Assembly: GCA_021824055.1 (NCBI GenBank)
Contig: JAKALV010000254.1
Coordinates: forward strand, 1 to 5,017
Direction of reading: 5' to 3'
Length of the DNA: 5,017 nucleotides
DNA from: Acidobacteriota bacterium
Lineage (GTDB): Bacteria > Acidobacteriota > Vicinamibacteria > Vicinamibacterales > SCN-69-37
In this document: one piece after another, positions 1 through 5,017 of the stretch
Layout of the letters: every line of letters starts with the position of its first letter
Position numbering within the stretch: the stretch's first letter is position 1
Made by a program: the position numbers and the translations under genes
Notes under the pieces: generated by a model
Database searches by the model: none
What the model saw: only the letters and a program-made list of their open reading frames with translations
What the model was told of the DNA's origin: nothing

Positions 1-567
1 GTGGTGCCGTTGGCGACCGTGGGCGCGCTCGCGGCCATGTGCGGGCTGGTGCTGGTGTTGAAGTGGGCGCTGCTCGGGCGCGTGCGGCCGGGGCAGCACC
101 CGTTGTGGTCATGCTGGTGCAGCCGCTGGGACTTCTTGTATGTGGCGTGGAATCTCTACGCGAGCCCGGCGCTGGCCGCGCTCGAGGGCACGTTGTGGCT
201 GCCGTGGTACCTGCGGGCGATGGGGATGACGATCGGCAAGGGTGTGGTCCTCGGCCCCGGTTTCGCGCACGTGGTCGATCCCGACATGATCCGGATCGAC
301 GATGGCGCCACCGTACACGCGATGTTCCAGGCGCACACGTTCGAGGATCGCGTGCTGAAGATCGACCACGTGCGGATTCGCGCCCGCGCGACGCTGGCTG
401 AAGGGACCGTGGTGCTTTACGGCGCCGACATCGGCGAGGATACGCACGTGGCGCCGCACGGCGTCGTCATGAAACACGAACACCTGGCGCCGGGCCGGCG
501 CTATGAAGGCGCGCCGACGAGCCATGCGGAGCCGGAGGACAACCAGCGAGATCGAGTGACGGGCTAA
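1..567 (+). CDS. C-terminal part of a Pls/PosA-type NRPS terminal-domain protein (5' end outside window)
   Basis: The reading frame is open from the first base and ends at TAA 565-567, so the GTG at position 1 is probably internal to a longer gene. In the 188 visible residues, a hydrophobic segment at about 3-26 looks like the last membrane helix. It is followed by the conserved W-D-F-x-Y-V region (43-48), LEGT (61-64) and LPWYLRAMG (67-75). From about 76 to 158 there are short hexapeptide-like turns typical of a left-handed beta-helix, with IGKGVVLGPGF, DGATV, FEDRVLK, VVLYGADIGE and HGVVMK. This order matches the terminal domain of Pls/PosA-family enzymes, the family that includes epsilon-poly-L-lysine synthetase, where this part is membrane-bound and follows adenylation and carrier domains. 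Those upstream domains cannot be seen here, so the product is unknown, and a stand-alone acyltransferase-like protein is possible. The gene converges on the minus-strand gene at 572-811 with a 4-bp gap. Family assignment is fairly sure; substrate is unknown. Confidence 0.8.
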   Translation: MVPLATVGALAAMCGLVLVLKWALLGRVRPGQHPLWSCWCSRWDFLYVAWNLYASPALAALEGTLWLPWYLRAMGMTIGKGVVLGPGFAHVVDPDMIRIDDGATVHAMFQAHTFEDRVLKIDHVRIRARATLAEGTVVLYGADIGEDTHVAPHGVVMKHEHLAPGRRYEGAPTSHAEPEDNQRDRVTG

Positions 568-571
568 TCCT

Positions 572-811
572 TCAGATCCGCGCGGCGGCAAATTGTGCGG
601 CGTTCTCGATTCGCGATTCAAACGCGGCCATTAACACGGAGACGAAGCGGACCTCGTCACTGAAACCCGTCAGAAGCGTGAGATCGACGTCCACCGTTTC
701 GCGCGGCTCACCCCATCGCTGGACGGCCAGGCCGCCGATGAAACAGAACCGCCAGTCGTGCTGGACGCACACGGCCTGCAGTTCTGCCGCAGCCCGAATG
801 AGTGCGTTCAC
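572..811 (-). CDS. Truncated nucleotidyltransferase-like protein (N-terminal 79 residues only)
   Basis: It starts at GTG 809-811, which overlaps the stop of the gene before it by four bases (GTGA), so translation is probably coupled. The protein carries the start of a minimal-nucleotidyltransferase fold: a helix (1-18), F-I-G-G-L-A (24-29), W-G-E-P-R-E-T (33-39) and the paired acidic residues D41 and D43 that would bind metal. This resembles the AbiEii-like/MNT superfamily. From memory, proteins of this type run to about 180-200 residues. This one stops at TGA 572-574 just after the metal-binding strands, and neither of the other two frames continues the family sequence. The DNA beyond is the end of the plus-strand Pls/PosA-type gene. 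It therefore looks like a 3'-truncated remnant, probably inactive, although the DxD motif is intact. The role in related pairs is unproven; a toxin or modifying enzyme is possible. Confidence 0.65.
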   Translation of the reverse strand: MNALIRAAAELQAVCVQHDWRFCFIGGLAVQRWGEPRETVDVDLTLLTGFSDEVRFVSVLMAAFESRIENAAQFAAARI

Positions 812-1065
812 GGCCGTCGTAGTTGTGTGAAAAGCCGCTGCTGTTCGATCAGGCCCGAAGTGGGTTTCGGCGCCCGTGGCGCCTCAAAGTAATTGGCCGA
901 GCCGCACAGCCATGAAATGGCCGTGAAGGCATCAAGGTGCCGAAGTTCCCGCCGCCGAATCGCTTCGAGGCGCGGGGCCGCATCCTGCCACGTCCTGACC
1001 CAGCGACGGCCCTGCGCCACCTGCTCCGGTGACCAGGACGCCAAGGCTGAAGGGCGTGATGCCAT
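808..1065 (-). CDS. Small conserved protein paired with the nucleotidyltransferase
   Basis: An 85-residue soluble protein starting at ATG 1063-1065 and ending at TGA 808-810. There is no signal peptide or membrane segment. The sequence is rich in Arg and Trp: a probable amphipathic helix G-R-R-W-V-R-T-W (19-26), then P-R-L-E-A-I-R-R-R-E-L-R (31-42), D45, and a C-terminal block P-K-P-T-S-G-L-I-E-Q-Q-R-L-F (66-79). I recall similar small proteins with the ending TSGL-(V/I)-EQQR directly upstream of GG...DxD nucleotidyltransferases, so the two probably work as a pair. An antitoxin-like or substrate-binding role is a guess from the layout. No Shine-Dalgarno sequence precedes the ATG; a -10-like TAGAAT ends six bases before it. 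The partner gene overlaps its stop by four bases. Confidence 0.7.
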   Translation of the reverse strand: MASRPSALASWSPEQVAQGRRWVRTWQDAAPRLEAIRRRELRHLDAFTAISWLCGSANYFEAPRAPKPTSGLIEQQRLFTQLRRP

Positions 1066-1071
1066 GCGTTG

Positions 1072-1077
1072 ATTCTA
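1072..1077 (-). promoter_or_regulatory. Possible -10 element of a leaderless promoter
   Basis: On the minus strand the hexamer TAGAAT matches the TATAAT consensus at five of six positions. It is followed by six bases (CAACGC) and then the ATG of the 85-residue gene. That spacing would put the transcription start on the A of the ATG, which fits a leaderless mRNA and the missing ribosome binding site. No clear -35 box is seen at the usual distance, where the preceding hairpin lies. This is a motif match only. Confidence 0.3.
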
Positions 1078-1080
1078 CAG

Positions 1081-1114
1081 AAGAACGGCGGCCGATATTC
1101 TGGCCGCCGCTCCT
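1081..1114 (-). terminator. Hairpin downstream of the dedA-like gene, probable intrinsic terminator
   Basis: There is a perfect 8-bp inverted repeat, CGGCGGCC (1086-1093) and GGCCGCCG (1102-1109), around an 8-base loop. On the minus-strand transcript the stem extends by five more pairs, two of them G-U, to about 13 bp (1081-1093 with 1102-1114), and its 3' arm ends in TTCTTCT. It begins about 40 bases after the dedA-like stop codon and lies just upstream of the next minus-strand gene, so it would end the mprF operon transcript. The T-run is interrupted and partly used in the stem, so termination may be incomplete. The plus-strand reading has no T-run. Confidence 0.5.
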
Positions 1115-1156
1115 GAGTTCCGCGATCTTCTGACGTTTGGATGCTCTGACGCGGAT

Positions 1157-1765
1157 TTAGCTGCGCGATCGTTTCGACATTGCCCAGTAAGCTGCCGCGA
1201 CGAGGAGGGTCATTGCCAGCGCACCCGCCAGCCACAATTCTGCCGTATGGACCCGCAGCAGCAAGGCTTCAATCCGATGACCGAAATAGTAGACGACGGA
1301 ACTCCATGCGCCAACCCAAAGGAGTCCACCCAGCGCGTTGTAGACCACGAAGCGTTTCCAGCCCATTCCGGCACTGCCCGCAGTGATGCCGTTGAGTTCC
1401 CGCAGCACCGGAAAGAAACGCGCCGCGATGACGATCTCTGGACCGTACCGCGCGAAGAAGCGCTCCGTCTTGTTCAGCCGCTCGGCGCTGATGCCTACGC
1501 GTGCGCCATGGCGAACCACCAGCCCCCGGCCACCGAAGCGGCCGATGGCATAGCCAACGTTGTCGCCGAGCACCGTCGCCGCCCACGCCGTCAGACCCAC
1601 GAGCCAGATATTAAGCTGGCCCTGTACGGCGAGAAACGACGCGGCGATCAGGAACGTCTCGCCCGGCAGCGGCAACCCAAACGACTCGGCGAACAGCACG
1701 CCGAACAGCGCGCCGTAGCCGTACTGGACGATGTAGGGGTGCGCCGTGGCAAGCAGGCTATTCAT
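1157..1765 (-). CDS. DedA-family (VTT domain) membrane protein
   Basis: A 202-residue inner-membrane protein of normal family length. The hallmark first re-entrant loop is F-A-E-S-F-G-L-P-L-P-G-E (25-36); E27 and E36 correspond to the paired acidic residues known to be essential in E. coli YqjA/YghB. G-D-N-V-G-Y (68-73) follows. The second loop, A-R-F-F-P-V-L-R (115-122), holds two arginines six residues apart (R116, R122), the same spacing as the essential pair in those homologues, followed by G-I-T-A-G-S-A-G-M (126-134). Hydrophobic helices lie at about 37-48, 53-75, 141-162 and 177-196, with a basic C-terminus. Known DedA proteins are proton-coupled or lipid-scrambling transporters, including undecaprenyl-phosphate and phosphatidylethanolamine flippases, and affect resistance to cationic peptides. 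Which lipid this one handles cannot be told. It starts at ATG 1763-1765, 15 bases after the FkbM stop, with a weak GGCGGA in front, and is the last gene of the operon. Confidence 0.93.
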   Translation of the reverse strand: MNSLLATAHPYIVQYGYGALFGVLFAESFGLPLPGETFLIAASFLAVQGQLNIWLVGLTAWAATVLGDNVGYAIGRFGGRGLVVRHGARVGISAERLNKTERFFARYGPEIVIAARFFPVLRELNGITAGSAGMGWKRFVVYNALGGLLWVGAWSSVVYYFGHRIEALLLRVHTAELWLAGALAMTLLVAAAYWAMSKRSRS

Positions 1766-1780
1766 TGTCCGCCATCAGCG

Positions 1781-2785
1781 TTACGGCGTGACGACCAGAT
1801 CGAAATGCAACGCCCGCGGCGGCAGCAGCTTCTCCGTGGCCACTTCACCCTGCCGTCGTTCCCAGTACGTCATCACCGCGTCCGGGCTCTCGAGCACCCG
1901 ATCGTCATGAAAGGCGCTGATGGCGCGCACGCGCGGGTACAGCGCGAAGATCTGCCGCAGATACGCGCGTGGATCCTGACCGTGGAGATCGATCAGGCAG
2001 CGGGGGTTCCACTCCGCGACGAGCACCGGACGATGCCGCGTCACGGTGCGCATGAATCCCTCAAAGGCCTGGGGCTCATGCCCTTCGATGTCCATCTTCA
2101 GCAGGTTCAGTTTCGGCAGATCGCCCAGCACATCGTCGAGGACGATGGACTGCACGAAGTGCCCGCCGCCGTCCGGCGTGTTTGCGCCCGTCAAGTGCGT
2201 GTTCGACGTTCCGCCCATGAGCGAGAACACCGCTTTCCGGTTCGACGCCGCGTAAGGCAGCACGTTCACGTTCGTGAAGCCGTTGAGCACGATGCCGCGG
2301 TAGAGAAGCTGCAGGTTGTCCGGGTTGGGCTCGACGGCGTGGACCTGACCGCCGGGTCCGACGATGGACGCGGCGAGGAGCGCGACGGCGCCGATGTTCG
2401 CGCCGATATCGACAGCGACATCGCCTTCGTGGAGATGTTCACGGACGGCCGCGCGCACATGCTCTTCGTACTGCTTCGAGTGGTAGATCGCCTGGCCGAA
2501 GTCGGTGTCGAGCTTCTGGATGAGCACCCGGTAGCCGCCCAGATCCACCGGCGTCGGCCGCGCCTCATCGTCTCGCGTGAACCGGAACTCGTCCGAGTTG
2601 ATGAAGCTGCGGATCAGCCCGTGCAGGCTCAGGCCGTCGGCGACCAGTTGCCGGTAGTGCGCCAGGCCGGCGGCATCCGGCTCGCGCCGCAGCAGCAGGC
2701 GATAGGCGAAATGGATGTCTTCGTTGGTGGCGCGGTCACCAGAGGGCAACGGCGGCGGTGGCGGCGTGCGGCGAAAGAAATTCAT
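1781..2785 (-). other. DUF4214-FkbM methyltransferase module; possible separate gene starting at internal ATG
   Basis: This is the second half of the fused frame, 334 residues from ATG 2783-2785, and it forms a complete protein in its own right. After a proline-rich stretch (8-14), residues about 20-68 are a DUF4214 domain with L-L-R-R-E-P-D-A-A-G-L (31-41) and F-I-N-S-D-E-F (61-67). The Rossmann methyltransferase follows: SAM motif I V-D-I-G-A-N-I-G (125-132), acidic E152 in A-V-E-P-N (150-154), and the FkbM signature K-M-D-I-E-G-H-E (230-237). FkbM enzymes O-methylate sugars or polyketide-type products using cytoplasmic SAM; DUF4214 often accompanies glycan-related or surface proteins. The likely target is a surface glycan, but this is inferred. 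The ATG sits in ATGA, as at a normal four-base stop/start overlap, but that TGA is in the +1 frame relative to the hydrolase. No clear ribosome binding site precedes it, only a weak GAAGAA. Confidence 0.7.
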
Positions 2786-3616
2786 AGGTCGCTGTTTCTT
2801 CGTGAACCGTTCGAGGAAGGCGAGGGCTTCGCGGGCAGCAGCATACATCGCCTCACGCGCATCGCTGAAGTTATGGTTATTCGATTCGATAGGCTGAAAC
2901 CGGTGCCGATTGGTGTCGGGTCCGAACAACGCACGCGCTTTCTCGGCCGGTAGGTAGTTGTCGTGGGTTGACTGGATCACGTAGAGCGGAAGCGGACCGA
3001 GGCGCGGCAGGTACCGGTACACCTCGACCATCGACGGTTCTTCCGGATCGGTTCGGATCCGCGCGGCGGGCGTGCGGCGGAACCAGCGCACGTACTCCTC
3101 TTCTTTCGTGAGCGCGATCGCCAGCACGCCGGACAGCTCGCGGTGCACCGCGCGTTGCCCCGCCGCGACCACGGACAAGCCGGCGCCCCGCGAGACGCCG
3201 ATCAGGATGACCGGGTGATCCGCGGGCAGGTGCAGCTCCGTCTTCGCGAGGCTGATGATGGCGAGGTAATCGCGCGCGAGCCGGGCGGGCGTGGTGGTGT
3301 CGGTATCGTTGCCGAAATGCGTCACGTACTCGTGGGCGCTGAAGCCGACGACCGGCCGTTTCCAAGACACGATCTGGCGGTAGAGCGAGAGGTCTTTGCC
3401 GCGCCAGCCGCCATCGCCCGTGGCGTACACGAGCAGCGGACCTTGCGGCGGCCCGGGCGGCATCGCCAGATGCAGAAGCAGCCCGTGATGGTTGAGGACG
3501 ATCGTGCGGTCGACCGTCTGTTCGCCCGGGATCGCCGTGACGCGCGGATGGTCGATGCACCCGGCGGTCAGCGCGGCCAGAACGGCCGCGGCGGCGTGGA
3601 GATGTCCGCGCGTCAC
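1781..3616 (-). CDS. VirJ/AcvB-like lipoprotein hydrolase fused in frame to a DUF4214-FkbM methyltransferase
   Basis: One open frame of 611 codons. I chose the GTG at 3614-3616 because it overlaps the mprF stop by four bases (GTGA) and is followed by a short lipoprotein signal: an n-region with R3, hydrophobic A8-L16, and lipobox L-T-A-G-C with the lipidated Cys at 20. Residues about 55-270 are a VirJ/AcvB-type alpha/beta hydrolase: T-G-D-G-G-W (66-71), nucleophile elbow G-V-S-R-G with S142, and probable acid D219 (T-H-D-N-Y) and H248 (N-N-H-N-F-S-D). Members of this family hydrolyse lysyl- or alanyl-phosphatidylglycerol in the periplasm and are often encoded next to the synthase, as in Agrobacterium lpiA-acvB. 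That fits mprF directly upstream. From residue 278 (Met) the frame continues without a stop into a DUF4214 domain and an FkbM methyltransferase. A SAM-dependent enzyme on an exported lipoprotein is hard to reconcile, so this may be two genes with a lost stop. Confidence 0.8.
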   Translation of the reverse strand: MTRGHLHAAAAVLAALTAGCIDHPRVTAIPGEQTVDRTIVLNHHGLLLHLAMPPGPPQGPLLVYATGDGGWRGKDLSLYRQIVSWKRPVVGFSAHEYVTHFGNDTDTTTPARLARDYLAIISLAKTELHLPADHPVILIGVSRGAGLSVVAAGQRAVHRELSGVLAIALTKEEEYVRWFRRTPAARIRTDPEEPSMVEVYRYLPRLGPLPLYVIQSTHDNYLPAEKARALFGPDTNRHRFQPIESNNHNFSDAREAMYAAAREALAFLERFTKKQRPMNFFRRTPPPPPLPSGDRATNEDIHFAYRLLLRREPDAAGLAHYRQLVADGLSLHGLIRSFINSDEFRFTRDDEARPTPVDLGGYRVLIQKLDTDFGQAIYHSKQYEEHVRAAVREHLHEGDVAVDIGANIGAVALLAASIVGPGGQVHAVEPNPDNLQLLYRGIVLNGFTNVNVLPYAASNRKAVFSLMGGTSNTHLTGANTPDGGGHFVQSIVLDDVLGDLPKLNLLKMDIEGHEPQAFEGFMRTVTRHRPVLVAEWNPRCLIDLHGQDPRAYLRQIFALYPRVRAISAFHDDRVLESPDAVMTYWERRQGEVATEKLLPPRALHFDLVVTP

Positions 3617-5017
3617 ACGTGCAGCGGCGCGGAGTCCGGCGCCGCGCCTCCGTGGCGGCCGTCCGCGTCGTGCGGCTTCGCGCGGTTCGACCCGACCAGT
3701 CCGTGCCAACCGCCCGCGGTCAGAGCGCCCAGATACGCGGCCGCCGAGATCCACTCCCACGGGTTCTGGTACGCCATGTAGCGGGGTTGCCAGTCCGGAT
3801 GGAATTTCTCCTTGAAGGCGCGCAGACCCTGAAAGTTGTACCACTGCTCGCCGCGCCGGAAGAGAAAGTGCGCCAGACGCTCCCGCCGGTGCGCGTCACG
3901 TTGCGCGCCGACTTCGGCGAGCGGCGCCATGCCGAGGTTGAATCGCGTGTAGCCGGCCCGTTGGCCTTCGACGAAGAGCGACACGATCATGAAGTCCATC
4001 ACGGGCGGCCCGCCGGAGCGGTACCGCATCAGATCGATCGAAAACTCCGTGGTTCGCGGTCCCTCGAGCAGATTCGCGAACGCGAGCAGCCGTCCCGCGG
4101 CGTCCTCCACGACGGCGCCGCGGAAGCGCCGCAGGTACGCCGGGTCGAAGAAGCCGACGGAGAACTGCCGCTCCACGCCTTCGCGTGCGCGCAGCCATTC
4201 GTCCGACACGTCCGCGAGTTCCGCCATTCGGCGCGCCACAACGTCCTTCTCGATGATCCGGAACGTCAGGCCATCGCGCTCCGCGCGGCGGAGAAACTGG
4301 CGGTTCAGCTTGCCCGCGGATCCCGCCAGCGTCACCCCGGCCAGCGGCACCATGGCTTCTTCGCCGACCTTGAAGAAGTCGTAGCCGCGGTCGTGCAGCG
4401 CCGGCATCCAGTCCGGAGACACCTGATAGAAGGCGGGCCGCCGGTCGATCTCCGCGGCGAACGTGAACAGCGCGTCGAGGAACGCGGGACGCTCGGCCGC
4501 GCTTCGCACGACGGGATCCGAGAAGATGAACATGTACGGACCCAGCGTCCGGTACAGGCAGAAGCCGAGGTCCCCGGCGGTGAACACTTCCTTGTCGCCC
4601 GTGGCGACCAGTATGGGGTTGGTGGTTGTGCCGATCCGGTTGTGCAGCGACAGCGTCCGCTCGATCTCGGCGTCGGACAGCCGTTCGAAGCGCCGCGGCG
4701 TGCGCATCATCACGTGGGCGGTGGCTGCGGCGAGCGCCAGCGCCATCGCCGCCGCGGCGCGCACGAACCGCGTCGCCTGCAGGTGATAGCCGATCGCCGT
4801 CCACCGCTCGAGCGTGGCCGCGTTCAGATGGAACGAGAATGTGCCGAAGACGATGAAGAGCGAGAGGGCGGCGAAAGCGAGCACCAGGTCAGACGTGTCG
4901 AGCCAGCGTCCGCGGCTGGGCCGGTCGAAGAGCGCCGACTGCGACCGGGCCGCCAGCGCGAGCAGCAGCAGAATCGACGCTTCCTCCCAGTCGAGGCCCT
5001 TGATGATGGCGGCCGCG
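3613..5017 (-). CDS. mprF: Phosphatidylglycerol lysyltransferase (MprF/LPG synthase), 5' end outside window
   Basis: MprF moves an amino acid, usually lysine or alanine, from its aminoacyl-tRNA to phosphatidylglycerol in the inner membrane, lowering surface negative charge and protecting against cationic peptides. The frame is open to the right edge, giving 467 visible residues; the GTG at 4882-4884 is internal, because upstream codons encode K-G-L-D-W-E-E-A, a typical MprF segment before a transmembrane helix. Counting from that GTG, hydrophobic helices lie at about 1-20 and 37-60, with another before residue 1. The catalytic LPG_synthase_C (DUF2156) domain spans about 70-375: T-G-D-K (95-98), F-S-D-P-V (121-125), I-D-L-M-R-Y (283-288), M-D-F-M-I-V-S-L (296-303), F-N-L-G-M-A-P-L (315-322) and F-K-E-K-F-H-P-D-W-Q-P-R-Y (357-369). 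A polar tail of about 25 residues follows a weakly hydrophobic segment. The N-terminal flippase part is not visible. The stop overlaps the next start (GTGA). Lysine versus alanine specificity cannot be read. Confidence 0.92.
   Translation of the reverse strand, partial: AAAIIKGLDWEEASILLLLALAARSQSALFDRPSRGRWLDTSDLVLAFAALSLFIVFGTFSFHLNAATLERWTAIGYHLQATRFVRAAAAMALALAAATAHVMMRTPRRFERLSDAEIERTLSLHNRIGTTTNPILVATGDKEVFTAGDLGFCLYRTLGPYMFIFSDPVVRSAAERPAFLDALFTFAAEIDRRPAFYQVSPDWMPALHDRGYDFFKVGEEAMVPLAGVTLAGSAGKLNRQFLRRAERDGLTFRIIEKDVVARRMAELADVSDEWLRAREGVERQFSVGFFDPAYLRRFRGAVVEDAAGRLLAFANLLEGPRTTEFSIDLMRYRSGGPPVMDFMIVSLFVEGQRAGYTRFNLGMAPLAEVGAQRDAHRRERLAHFLFRRGEQWYNFQGLRAFKEKFHPDWQPRYMAYQNPWEWISAAAYLGALTAGGWHGLVGSNRAKPHDADGRHGGAAPDSAPLHV

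Noticed and set aside
109..621. Minus-strand open frame of 170 codons opposite the Pls/PosA-type gene
   Set aside because: I checked whether it held the missing C-terminal half of the nucleotidyltransferase. It shows no family motif and is the antisense shadow of the plus-strand coding sequence.
1247..2953. Long plus-strand open frame of 568 codons
   Set aside because: It lies antisense to the DedA, FkbM and hydrolase genes, all of which have clear family motifs. Its own translation is rich in Arg, His and Gln with no recognisable domain, as expected of a codon-bias shadow in GC-rich DNA.
3617..3844. Upstream extension of the hydrolase frame to a start at 3844
   Set aside because: This 76-codon stretch lies inside the conserved end of mprF, is Arg- and Gly-rich, and would bury the lipoprotein signal. 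The GTG at 3616 gives a clean GTGA overlap and signal peptide.
3896..4804. Minus-strand open frame of 302 codons overlapping mprF
   Set aside because: It is an out-of-frame, Arg- and Gly-rich shadow of mprF with no domain, while the mprF frame carries all conserved motifs.
4882..4884. GTG as the start of mprF
   Set aside because: The frame stays open to the right edge and the upstream codons encode a typical MprF segment (K-G-L-D-W-E-E-A) and a membrane helix, so the gene is partial.

Overview
This is a GC-rich bacterial window that is almost fully coding, with no mobile element, CRISPR array, tRNA or rRNA visible. The protein families (MprF lysyltransferase, VirJ-type hydrolase, DedA, DUF4214 plus FkbM methyltransferase, Pls/PosA terminal domain, and a small protein paired with a nucleotidyltransferase) suggest a soil or environmental bacterium. 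Acidobacteriota is my best guess, with a proteobacterium next. This is an inference from gene content, not a placement.

Layout: one gene on the plus strand (1-567) enters from the left edge. It is the C-terminal end of a Pls/PosA-type protein with a left-handed beta-helix. It converges, with a 4-bp gap, on a minus-strand two-gene unit: a small 85-residue protein (808-1065) and a GTGA-overlapped nucleotidyltransferase-like gene (572-811) that looks truncated. That unit is separated from the genes further right by a strong hairpin (1081-1114) and a possible leaderless promoter.

The rest (1157-5017) is one tightly packed minus-strand operon. In transcription order it holds mprF (5' end beyond the right edge), an ORF joining a VirJ/AcvB-like lipoprotein hydrolase in frame to a DUF4214-FkbM methyltransferase, and a DedA-family membrane protein. 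The first junction is a 4-nt GTGA overlap and the second a 15-nt gap, so co-transcription and translational coupling are likely.

Together the operon reads as an envelope-lipid module. MprF attaches an amino acid to phosphatidylglycerol. The VirJ/AcvB relative is of the family known to hydrolyse aminoacyl-phosphatidylglycerol in the periplasm. DedA proteins move lipids across the membrane and are linked to resistance to cationic peptides. The most notable point is the VirJ-FkbM fusion. It would attach a SAM-dependent methyltransferase to a protein that appears to be exported, so it is either a sequence error that removed a stop or a real and unusual arrangement.
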